NCBI GenBank assembly: GCA_910586475.1
Contig: CAJUHM010000050.1
Location: forward strand, 1-17,670
Direction of reading: 5' to 3'
DNA from: an uncultured Muribaculaceae bacterium
Lineage (GTDB): Bacteria; Bacteroidota; Bacteroidia; Bacteroidales; Muribaculaceae
Length of the DNA: 17,670 nt
The position numbers and the translations under genes are program-made. Positions 1-6,703 of this stretch are shown here, one piece after another. Each line of letters begins with the position of its first letter. Position 1 is the first letter of the stretch. Below the pieces are notes generated by a model, which saw nothing but the letters and a program-made list of their open reading frames with translations, was not told the DNA's origin and searched no databases.

Positions 1-95
1 TTTATGCCTTAAAAAGTTTTGATGTTGTAAAAAATTAAGATGCGTCAGCCCTGATGATTTCCCCCTAAAGGCTGTCATTATTCCATATTTTTATT

Positions 96-103
96 TAACT
101 TTG
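96..103 (+). promoter_or_regulatory. Bacteroidetes -7 promoter element for the secreted-protein pair
   Basis: TAACTTTG matches the Bacteroidetes -7 consensus TAnnTTTG. Transcription would begin roughly 7-10 nt downstream, giving a leader of about 100 nt before the ATG at 209. No good TTTG is visible at the expected -33 spacing. The in-frame TTG at 101 lies inside this element, which argues against it as the start codon of the first gene. Confidence 0.6.
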
Positions 104-208
104 TCCCCGCAACATTCAACTCCACGGGCTCAAAGCGATGCCGCATGTCCTCAACCCGACCCTCTGAAGGCAGCCCCGGGAGAACAACTAATCAATCCAT
201 ATTCAGCA

Positions 209-679
209 ATGAAAAAAACTCTACTTCTGACAGCATTCGCAGCCCTGCTGACCGCCATGCCGGCCTATGCCGACTATCGCAGTGTTACCGTCCGGCTCAA
301 CGACAACACAACCCTTGCGTTCGACCTCAACGACGATCTGACCGTCCGCTTCAACGACCTTGAGATGACGATCCAGAGTCCTGACCTCGACAAAACCGTT
401 GTCATAAGAAAAGAAAACATTGCAGGCTTTGAACACTCTACGACAGCGGCCATCTCCGACATAAGCTCCGACACAACCGCCCCCGTCCTGACTGATGGCG
501 CAATCAGATTCTCATCACTTCCGGAAGGCACCACGATCCGGATCTTCGATCCCTCTGGGCGGCTATTGCGCGAAACATCCGCATCTGGCGACTTCTCCCT
601 GCCGGTTTCAGAACTGGGATCCGGCTCATTCATCATCACCGTCAACAACTCCTCATCATTCAAAATCGCCATCCGTTAG
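209..679 (+). CDS. Small secreted protein with a C-terminal T9SS-sorting-like beta domain
   Basis: This is a 156-residue protein of unknown function. Residues 1-21 form a clear signal peptide: MKK, a Leu/Ala-rich core, then cleavage after AYA. Residues 24-75 show a short beta pattern (VTVRLNDNTTLAFDL ... VVIRKENIAGFE) seen at the front of many Bacteroidales exported proteins. Residues 95-156 resemble type IX secretion type A sorting domains: a IRIFDPSGRLLRE strand-turn, a central SELGSGSFIITV, and a short basic end (FKIAIR). It could equally be a periplasmic or surface beta-sandwich. The ATG at 209 is chosen because the signal peptide begins there and the upstream TTG lies in the promoter. 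The next gene starts 33 nt later, has a similar N-terminal module, and is probably co-transcribed. Confidence 0.75.
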   Translation: MKKTLLLTAFAALLTAMPAYADYRSVTVRLNDNTTLAFDLNDDLTVRFNDLEMTIQSPDLDKTVVIRKENIAGFEHSTTAAISDISSDTTAPVLTDGAIRFSSLPEGTTIRIFDPSGRLLRETSASGDFSLPVSELGSGSFIITVNNSSSFKIAIR

Positions 680-712
680 TTTCCCAGACCACCAAAAGCC
701 AATCAGACAACA

Positions 713-2965
713 ATGAAAAAGAACATCATACTGACAGCCATGCTTGCCGCATCGGCAACCCTTGCAAACGCCGCTGTCACGACTTCAGCAGGCGATCGGA
801 TAGACGCCTACACATCCGACGACACCTTCTCGTCAATTCTCGTCGACGACATACGCTCGATCTCTTATAAAGGCAACCCGCTCACCGGCTACACCAACAT
901 CTGCGTCACAATGGCCGACGGGTCCACACTCGATCTGCCGATCAGTAGCCTCAGCCAGCTCATCTACCGTCATGTGGACGCGACCCCCTATGAGATCAAA
1001 GTCATAGACCATGAGCACGCATCATTCCGAATGCTCTACAACCACAACAAACCGGACGACATCAATCCCATCGATCCGACAAAACCCTACGGCTGGAGAG
1101 GCGGAAAAGCAGGGGACCCAGTGTTTTTTATTCCCACTCCCGCGAAAGGCTACACTTGCGACTACACCATAACCGGAGCATACTCAGGAAAAAACTATCT
1201 TGACGTACTCGGCTTTGTCTCATTCGTCAACGCCAACTTCACGGCCCAGTTCGGAATCGGTCTCGACTGCCTGATGTACTCAATGCCATTCGAGCCAACC
1301 GTCATGACTATGAATGCGATCGAACGCACCGACTATGAAGGCATAAGCGTTCTCGGAACATACCACGGCGGAAGAATTTCGTCCGGCACCGGCCACTCAC
1401 GCTCCGGATCATCTGACGAACTCACCTACTCATTAAAGGCAAACACCACCTTTGAGTTTCAATCTAACGAGCCCGAACCCATATCACTGATCGACTGCTT
1501 CACATATGATGAAGAAAAAGCCTCGGTTGAAAACGTCCCGGACCCCGACGACCAGAACGTCAGCCCGGATTATATGAAAGTGAAATGGGGAATAACAGGC
1601 CGGTTCACGCCGGAAGGAGTTCTGTTCCTGCGTGCGAGCTACCTACCGGACAACACTCCTGAAAAGGCCAGGTATTACTTCGCATCACCAACACCCTCGA
1701 CATTTGCTATCGCCGACGGCGACGAATTCGGAATGCGATCGATATTACAGATCAATCCCGAAAACAGCGACCCTCTTTTTTATCTCATCGAATCCTATGG
1801 ATACTCTTACAAAAAAGTGGATGTCGAGTTTATAACCGGCAACTCCGTAGCGGAAACATCGGAAGCCTACCTATCCTACGACGGTTCAAGACAGATCAAA
1901 TTCATCAACGGAGAAGGATCTGACCCGAAAATGATACTGAAAGGTATCGAAGCCGGCAACTTCACTTACTCCGGGACCTCATCATACCCTCAACTCTCAC
2001 TCGACGGATTCGGCACTGCCACATTCGGAGACAAAACCTGTGATTACACCTACGCCGACGGAATGCTCACTCTGATCATGCCGGAAGGCAACATTGAACT
2101 TATCATCAACATGTCGGACATGACCTATGTGGAAAAAACCGACGAAAAATGGCATGGCGCAAAAATCTTCTCCACAACAAAAGCCATCGGCTCATATCAG
2201 GGCGAACCCGAATCTGCGACCTCCGGAATCACCCTTTGTCTCGATCAGGACTACAACGGAGCCGAAAAAGCAGGTTCGGCAACAGTAAAAGTAACAGTAG
2301 CCCGCTCTGACCACTACATGCCGCTGGAAATCGTAGGCTCAGTAGGAACATATGACTACAACGCCGCGGAACGCACAATAACCGTCACAAAAATCGCGCT
2401 CTTCACCTGGAACGGATCTGAGTGGGAATACGGACGCTTCAATCTGACATTCCACATCTCCGACGACTCAAAAACCGTATGGCTCGGAACAGAATCCATC
2501 GGCGACAAACTCTGGGGACTGAAGCAAGACGGCAGCTATATAGTAGCCGGCGAACAATGCATCCTCTATGCCGAAGGCATTGATGGTGACGGAGAGGGCA
2601 ACAATCCGGCCGATGCAATCACAGGCACATATAGTGGCCAGGCGTCCGGATCCTACATGGGAATGATGGATCTCCAAAGCGACGTAACCCTCACCGTCGA
2701 CGAAGACAAAGCCACAATCCGGATAGTAGCCATGAACTCCGACATCATAAACAGCACCGTCGACTATGAATTCGCCGAAAACCTCCTGACGCTAAAAGAC
2801 GTAACCGTTGGAAACGGCGACAGCTTCTCCGGAATCAACATCCTGCAGGATCTGCAATTCACCTTGACCGACAACAGCTTCATCGCTTCCGGCGAAGTCT
2901 ACGGCACTTCATCCGCCACCTGCGGAATAATAATCAGACTCGACGAGGTTGTCCTTTCGAAATAA
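713..2965 (+). CDS. Large secreted protein with repeated GxYxG beta modules, function unknown
   Basis: This 750-residue protein has a signal peptide at residues 1-20 (cleavage near ANA/AV). Residues 40-86 carry the same kind of exported N-terminal module as the preceding gene (DDIRSISYKG, then VTMADGSTLDLPISSLSQLIY). The rest is predicted all-beta and contains recurring starts of the type [TS]-Y-x-G: ITGAYSGK near 153, VLGTYHGG near 213, AIGSYQGE near 491 and ITGTYSGQ near 636. The last two each open a segment of roughly 110-150 residues with alternating strands, reminiscent of calycin/lipocalin-like domains annotated in Bacteroidales secreted proteins. That domain assignment is inference. 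There is no lipobox, so it is probably periplasmic or surface-exported rather than a lipoprotein. A strong terminator follows the stop codon. Confidence 0.75.
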   Translation: MKKNIILTAMLAASATLANAAVTTSAGDRIDAYTSDDTFSSILVDDIRSISYKGNPLTGYTNICVTMADGSTLDLPISSLSQLIYRHVDATPYEIKVIDHEHASFRMLYNHNKPDDINPIDPTKPYGWRGGKAGDPVFFIPTPAKGYTCDYTITGAYSGKNYLDVLGFVSFVNANFTAQFGIGLDCLMYSMPFEPTVMTMNAIERTDYEGISVLGTYHGGRISSGTGHSRSGSSDELTYSLKANTTFEFQSNEPEPISLIDCFTYDEEKASVENVPDPDDQNVSPDYMKVKWGITGRFTPEGVLFLRASYLPDNTPEKARYYFASPTPSTFAIADGDEFGMRSILQINPENSDPLFYLIESYGYSYKKVDVEFITGNSVAETSEAYLSYDGSRQIKFINGEGSDPKMILKGIEAGNFTYSGTSSYPQLSLDGFGTATFGDKTCDYTYADGMLTLIMPEGNIELIINMSDMTYVEKTDEKWHGAKIFSTTKAIGSYQGEPESATSGITLCLDQDYNGAEKAGSATVKVTVARSDHYMPLEIVGSVGTYDYNAAERTITVTKIALFTWNGSEWEYGRFNLTFHISDDSKTVWLGTESIGDKLWGLKQDGSYIVAGEQCILYAEGIDGDGEGNNPADAITGTYSGQASGSYMGMMDLQSDVTLTVDEDKATIRIVAMNSDIINSTVDYEFAENLLTLKDVTVGNGDSFSGINILQDLQFTLTDNSFIASGEVYGTSSATCGIIIRLDEVVLSK

Positions 2966-2992
2966 CCTCATCTGCCGAAAAAACCATTGACC

Positions 2993-3043
2993 CGACCCGG
3001 GATTGTGCTTTGACCACAGCCCCGGGTCGTTTTCATTTTTTTT
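2993..3043 (+). terminator. Rho-independent terminator after the secreted-protein pair
   Basis: A perfect 9-bp GC-rich stem is formed by CGACCCGGG (2993-3001) and CCCGGGTCG (3021-3029). The loop can pair further (TGTG with CACA). A T-rich tail follows at 3030-3043. It separates the secreted pair from galK. Confidence 0.9.
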
Positions 3044-3076
3044 CAGGAAAATAGTGCTTTACCGCCATTTTTTTTG

Positions 3077-3084
3077 TAAGTTTG
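3077..3084 (+). promoter_or_regulatory. galK promoter, -7 element
   Basis: TAAGTTTG fits TAnnTTTG. It lies 129 nt upstream of the galK ATG and just after the preceding terminator, so galK has its own promoter. A TTTG at the -33 position is not evident, so promoter strength is uncertain. Confidence 0.6.
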
Positions 3085-3213
3085 TAAAGTCCAAAACAAT
3101 CCGGTCCTTGGTTCTGGCCACGACCACCGGCCATGAAGAATAGAATCCGCTGTCTGGCGGACATAGTCAAACCGCAATCAATCATTAATGAACTCTTAAA
3201 ACATATCATTTCC

Positions 3214-4353
3214 ATGAAAGAAAAAATTCAGCAGGTATTTGCCGAGCGATTCGGCGAAAAAGGAACACTCTATGTGGCTCCGGGCCGCTTCAACCTCATC
3301 GGCGAACACACTGACTACAACGGTGGATTTGTTTTCCCCGGCGCCATCGATAAATTCATCATGGCGGAGATCCGCCCCAACGGACTCGAAGTTGTCCGCG
3401 TCTATTCGATCGACATCGATGAAGAAGTCGCCTTCGGTCTCCGCGAAGAAGACGCCCCGACCCAGCAATGGGCCCGCTACATCTTCGGTGTGTGCCGCGA
3501 GATCATCAAACGAGGTGGCCAGGTGAAAGGCTTTGACGCCGTTTTTGCCGGCAATGTACCCCTCGGTGCCGGACTCTCGTCGTCGGCCGCACTTGAAAGC
3601 TGCTTCGCAAATGCCCTCAACGACCTGTTCAATGACAACAGATTCGCCAGAATGGAACTTGCCCGCATCGGCCAGTCGACCGAACACAACTACTGCGGTG
3701 TCAACTGCGGCATCATGGACCAGTTCGCCTCTGTCCACGGCAAGAAAGACAACCTCATGCGCCTCGACTGCCGCTCAGGTGAATTCGAATACTTCCCCTT
3801 CAAGCTCGACGGCTACCGCCTCGTACTCGTTGACTCACGCGTAAAACACGAACTCGTCGACTCTCCCTACAACAAACGCCGCGAATCATGCGAACGCGTT
3901 GCCGCAACCCTCGGAGTCGAAACCCTCCGCGACGCAGACATGGCGATGCTCGACGCTGCAAAAGACAAGATCTCGGAAGAAGACTACAAACGCGCAAAAT
4001 ATGTGATTGAAGAAAAACAGCGCGTCCTCGACGTCTGCGACGCCCTCAACCGCGGCGATTATGACACTGTCGGAAAATGCATGTACGGCACCCACGACGG
4101 AATGTCGCGCCTCTATGAAGTTTCATGCGAAGAGCTCGACTTCCTCAACGACGTGGCAAAAGAATGCGGCGTGACCGGATCGCGCATCATGGGCGGAGGC
4201 TTCGGCGGCTGCACGGTCAACCTCGTCAAGGATGAACTCTATGACAGCTTCATCGAGACAGCCAAGACCCGATTCAACGAAAAATACGGTCACGAACCGA
4301 TGATCTACCCCGTCATCGTCAGCGATGGAGCCCGCCGTTATGAAGACCAGTAA
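3214..4353 (+). CDS. galK: Galactokinase
   Basis: Galactokinase phosphorylates alpha-D-galactose at C1 with ATP in the cytoplasm, the entry step of the Leloir pathway. The 379-residue product is close to the usual length of about 380-390. All three GHMP-kinase signatures are present. The galactokinase signature GRFNLIGEHTDYNGG is at 24-38, with substrate-binding Arg25, Glu31, His32 and Asp34. The glycine/serine ATP loop PLGAGLSSSAALE is at 116-128. Motif 3, GGGFGGC, is at 327-333. Asp169 in CGIMDQFAS is the expected catalytic base. The ATG at 3214 is preferred over upstream in-frame starts because the family N-terminus begins there. The gene stands alone between its own promoter and terminator, with no galM, galT or sugar transporter beside it. 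Confidence 0.97.
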   Translation: MKEKIQQVFAERFGEKGTLYVAPGRFNLIGEHTDYNGGFVFPGAIDKFIMAEIRPNGLEVVRVYSIDIDEEVAFGLREEDAPTQQWARYIFGVCREIIKRGGQVKGFDAVFAGNVPLGAGLSSSAALESCFANALNDLFNDNRFARMELARIGQSTEHNYCGVNCGIMDQFASVHGKKDNLMRLDCRSGEFEYFPFKLDGYRLVLVDSRVKHELVDSPYNKRRESCERVAATLGVETLRDADMAMLDAAKDKISEEDYKRAKYVIEEKQRVLDVCDALNRGDYDTVGKCMYGTHDGMSRLYEVSCEELDFLNDVAKECGVTGSRIMGGGFGGCTVNLVKDELYDSFIETAKTRFNEKYGHEPMIYPVIVSDGARRYEDQ

Positions 4354-4389
4354 ATAACCTTCCGCAGACTTCTGAACTCAACACATATC

Positions 4390-4435
4390 CCGCCACACCC
4401 GATCGACAGCGAAAGGTGTGGCGGAACTGTTTTTC
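4390..4435 (+). terminator. Rho-independent terminator after galK
   Basis: CCGCCACACC (4390-4399) pairs perfectly with GGTGTGGCGG (4415-4424) over 10 bp with a 15-nt loop. AACTG and a run of five T residues ending at 4435 follow. It lies 37 nt past the galK stop codon. Confidence 0.88.
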
Positions 4436-4468
4436 CAGAGTTTCGCGAAAGATTAACCGCCTCCAAAA

Positions 4469-4500
4469 TTTGCATATTTATAAATTCTGAGCTACTTTTG
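4469..4500 (+). promoter_or_regulatory. argR promoter with full -33/-7 match
   Basis: TTTG (4469-4472), a 20-nt spacer, then TACTTTTG (4493-4500) matches the Bacteroidetes consensus TTTG-N19-21-TAnnTTTG. The argR ATG is 60 nt downstream. The spacer contains the palindrome listed separately. Confidence 0.8.
4471..4485. promoter_or_regulatory. Candidate ARG-box-like operator in the argR promoter spacer
   Basis: TGCATATTTATAAA agrees with the general ARG box layout TGnATwwwwATnCA except at one base of the right half-site. It contains the perfect 10-bp palindrome ATTTATAAAT (4476-4485). It overlaps the end of the -33 element and the spacer, where a bound ArgR would block the polymerase. This suggests autoregulation, but one AT-rich site in an AT-rich spacer is weak evidence. 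Confidence 0.35.
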
Positions 4501-4560
4501 CAGTAGTTTAAATCAACACAGATCATAAATTTTCCCTGCCGGAAAACAAACCATACCCAT

Positions 4561-5070
4561 ATGAACAAGCGACAGGCTCGACTTGCACTGATTGTTAAAA
4601 TTCTGCTCAACAACTCCATCGGAAGTCAGGAAGAACTGATGGAAATTCTCGAACGAAACGGATGCATCGTAACCCAGGCAACCCTCTCCCGCGACCTGAA
4701 ATCACTTCGCACCTCGAAAGTATCCACTGACCTCGGAGGCTACCGCTACGTCATAGCCGCCAACGGAACCGCAGCCGACGAAGTGGCGACACACGCAATG
4801 AACACCGTGCGTCAGGCCGCAATCCTCTCAGTGACAGTCTCGGGATCACTCGTGATCATCAAGACCCGCAACGGCTATGCCGGCGGCGTGGCCTATGACA
4901 TCGACGAAATCCAGTCGCCCTACCTTCTCGGAACAATCGCAGGCGCCGACACAGTCTTCGTGGCCCTCAGCAGCGACGCCCCCCTCGACGAAGTCCACCG
5001 TCTGCTATCCGACATTCTGCCCGCATCCGTCATGGATGACGGACGACATTTTTTCTTTCCTCAGAACTAA
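4561..5070 (+). CDS. argR: ArgR-family transcriptional regulator with altered effector motif
   Basis: This is a 169-residue ArgR/AhrC homologue. The N-terminal winged helix (about 5-65) carries the DNA-recognition helix TQATLSRDL at 38-46, which is fully canonical. The C-terminal hexamerization and arginine-binding domain (about 85-165) has IKTRNGYAGGVAYDID at 100-115 and GTIAGADTVF at 124-133. In well-studied ArgR and AhrC proteins the latter reads GDDT, and the acidic pair contacts arginine. Here the first Asp is Ala129 and only Asp130 remains. ArgR normally represses arginine synthesis genes when arginine is plentiful. The single-base change to this motif could weaken or alter ligand response, which is inference. 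The gene is followed after 18 nt by an ArgC homologue, probably in the same transcript. Confidence 0.92.
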   Translation: MNKRQARLALIVKILLNNSIGSQEELMEILERNGCIVTQATLSRDLKSLRTSKVSTDLGGYRYVIAANGTAADEVATHAMNTVRQAAILSVTVSGSLVIIKTRNGYAGGVAYDIDEIQSPYLLGTIAGADTVFVALSSDAPLDEVHRLLSDILPASVMDDGRHFFFPQN

Positions 5071-5088
5071 CCTAAACAGAATCCGAAT

Positions 5089-6027
5089 ATGATACGTGCC
5101 GGAATCACCGGAGGAACAACACCTGTTGCCGGTGAAATAATTAAACTGCTCATCAACCACCCCGATGTTGAACTGATGTGGGTCATCGACCCGGACGTTG
5201 AAGGCGCACGCCTGTCCGAAATCCACAAAGGGCTTCGCGGCGAAACCTATCTCTCATTCTCGGCCCGTCCGACCGACAGGACCGACGTCATCTTCCTCTG
5301 CTTCGACGAACCTGGCCAGGCCAGAGAATTTGTCGCGGCCAACAACATCGGCCCCGAAGTCAGACTCATCGACCTCTCCGGCGACTACCTCCCCGACACA
5401 ACCTTTGCCGACGGCGACGAATGGATCTTCGGCCTCCCCGAGCTCTGCCGCAAGCCTCTGGTCAGAGGCGCGACCAAGACTTCGCTTCCACTGCCGCTGA
5501 CTTCAGCCGTTCTGCTCGCGCTCACCCCTCTGGCCAAAGAACAGTGGCTCACCTCCGACATAAATGTGACCGCAGTCATAGCCGAAGAGAATGCCGAACC
5601 AGGCGAAACGCTTGCTCTGATCGACCTCGAGCAGGCCGACGACATTGCCCGCGCCGTCCGCTCTCTTCAGCCCGGCTTCTCAGCCGACAGCATGATGTTT
5701 GTCGTTGTCAACGGAGGCTGGCCTCAGGGAATCTCCGTGGCGATACACTTCATCACCGACCGTACCGAAGAAGAAGCAATCCGCGCATTCTCGGACTACT
5801 ACAATGACCACAACTTCGTGTTCCTGTCAGAATCCCTGCCCAGCCTCTCCGAAGTTGTCGGAACAAACAAATGCATCATCAACATCCAGAAAGTTGAAAA
5901 ACGCCTTGTGATCACGGCAGTCATCGACGACCTCGTCAAAGGATCGTCGGCAATGGCGGTCCACGACATGAACCTCCTGTTCGGACTTCAGGAACGGGTA
6001 GGACTCATGCTCAAGACACAGGCATGA
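5089..6027 (+). CDS. argC: ArgC homologue (N-acyl-gamma-glutamyl-phosphate reductase family) lacking catalytic residues
   Basis: This 312-residue protein is recognisably ArgC. It has an N-terminal Rossmann half (GITGG near 5-9, LINHPDVEL at 21-29, RLIDLSGDY at 92-100, FGLPEL at 114-119) and a conserved C-terminus (VVGTNKC at 256-262, DDLVKGSSAMAVHDMNLLF at 280-298). Working ArgC enzymes have an ANPGC[YF] motif whose Cys attacks the acyl phosphate. The equivalent place here is TSLPLPLTSA (131-140), with no cysteine. The only cysteines are 71, 120 and 262. The SGAG segment and the downstream HxHxPE-type substrate loop are also missing, with about 15-20 residues deleted near 165-185. The dinucleotide loop is altered (TTPVAG for a usual GYTAG). 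The frame is intact with ordinary codon use, so it is probably an expressed pseudoenzyme or repurposed paralogue rather than a decaying gene. Confidence 0.85.
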   Translation: MIRAGITGGTTPVAGEIIKLLINHPDVELMWVIDPDVEGARLSEIHKGLRGETYLSFSARPTDRTDVIFLCFDEPGQAREFVAANNIGPEVRLIDLSGDYLPDTTFADGDEWIFGLPELCRKPLVRGATKTSLPLPLTSAVLLALTPLAKEQWLTSDINVTAVIAEENAEPGETLALIDLEQADDIARAVRSLQPGFSADSMMFVVVNGGWPQGISVAIHFITDRTEEEAIRAFSDYYNDHNFVFLSESLPSLSEVVGTNKCIINIQKVEKRLVITAVIDDLVKGSSAMAVHDMNLLFGLQERVGLMLKTQA

Positions 6028-6111
6028 TCCCGACCTCCGGAGATTCACAAATTTTAATCACTTTTAGCCATCGGTCCGGCGTCATTTCATCTGCAGGTTT
6101 GTTTGTAACGA

Positions 6112-6214
6112 TGAACCGAAAATGGTAGCGACCCGGCGTAGCGAGACTCCGCCAAACGGTTACCTCTCTCTCGCTCCGATTGTCGGATAGTGATTATTAG
6201 AGGTCGGAGTCCTC
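6112..6214 (+). ncRNA. Candidate structured RNA segment with competing stems, family unknown
   Basis: The contiguous 3' arm AGAGGTCGGAGTC (6199-6211) can pair with GACTCCG (6145-6151) plus ACCTCT (6162-6167), leaving a 10-nt bulge. Inside lies TCCGA-TTG-TCGGA (6175-6187). An alternative 7-bp stem, AGCGAGA (6140-6146) with TCTCGCT (6169-6175), excludes the first fold. AACCG (6114-6118) can also pair with CGGTT (6157-6161). GTAGCGA occurs twice (6125-6131, 6138-6144). No good promoter is visible directly upstream, so it may be part of the argR-argC transcript's 3' end or a separate small RNA. I do not recognise a known family. Confidence 0.35.
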
Positions 6215-6238
6215 ATAAATAAATAGTTGAAACGGCAG

Positions 6239-6278
6239 GAATGGAGCCCTCCCCCCTGAGGCGAGCGCTCCATTCTTT
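6239..6278 (+). terminator. Hairpin, probable weak terminator downstream of argC-like gene
   Basis: GAATGGAGC (6239-6247) pairs with GCTCCATTC (6267-6275), and CCTC with GAGG extends the fold inside. Only three T residues follow, so termination would be weak. It may end the argR-argC transcript or the structured segment just upstream. Confidence 0.5.
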
Positions 6279-6387
6279 GCGTGTGTACCGAACGGGCTCA
6301 ACACCTGCGGGCATCATAAAAATTGATTTTGAGCCAGTTTTGCAAAACTTTATCAAAAAAAATTGTTATAATTTCAGAATTAACTGC

Positions 6388-6395
6388 TATCTTTG
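6388..6395 (+). promoter_or_regulatory. Promoter -7 element for the pseudouridine synthase-asnS operon
   Basis: TATCTTTG fits TAnnTTTG in an AT-rich setting. An ATTG lies 22 nt upstream (6362-6365), slightly beyond ideal -33 spacing. It would give an unusually long leader of about 300 nt before the ATG at 6704. Confidence 0.6.
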
Positions 6396-6703
6396 CAAAA
6401 AGATTTCCAATAACCACTTATTACTTAACCATTTATTTTACGATTTACAATTACTCAAACTACTCCGGACAATAAAAAACGGCAATTGAAGCCCTATGGC
6501 ATGAATCAATCCGATTTATTCTTCGAAAGTTATCAACAGAACGTTTCACCTATTTTTCAAGTTATACAATTATTCAGGTAGCCGCATTTCACACCGCTAC
6601 TAAAACTCCGGGAAGGCAGAATCCGGAACAAAATGGCCGAGAGGCCTAAATTTTAAAATAAATTTTTCGTACCAAAAACACCCATTCCTTTCATTCACTG
6701 ATT
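6396..6703 (+). other. Long AT-rich 5' leader with hairpins, no gene
   Basis: This is about 300 nt between the promoter and the pseudouridine synthase start, with no credible reading frame. Two small hairpins lie near the gene. TCCGG (6607-6611) can pair with CCGGA (6623-6627). GGCC-GAGA-GGCC (6635-6646) has a GNRA-type loop and is flanked by AAAAT and ATTTT arms (6630-6634 and 6650-6654). The leader might carry post-transcriptional control of the RNA-modifying enzyme it precedes. That is inference from its length and position only. Confidence 0.4.

Noticed and set aside
101..208. Upstream extension of the first secreted protein to a TTG at 101
   Set aside because: The TTG lies within the TAACTTTG promoter element, and the signal peptide begins at the ATG at 209.
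3133..3213. Upstream extension of galactokinase
   Set aside because: It adds 27 residues not found in galactokinases. The ATG at 3214 gives the normal N-terminus and length.
3196..3738. Antisense open frame of 180 codons opposite galK
   Set aside because: It is a mirror of strongly biased galK codons and has no family resemblance.
6112..6214. tRNA or tmRNA in the structured segment
   Set aside because: There is no cloverleaf, T-arm GGTTC or CCA-type end, so these RNA classes do not fit.
6241..6489. Open frame of 82 codons in the gap after the argC-like gene
   Set aside because: It begins inside the terminator-like hairpin, runs through the promoter at 6388-6395 and into AT-rich leader, and its composition is unlike the coding genes here.
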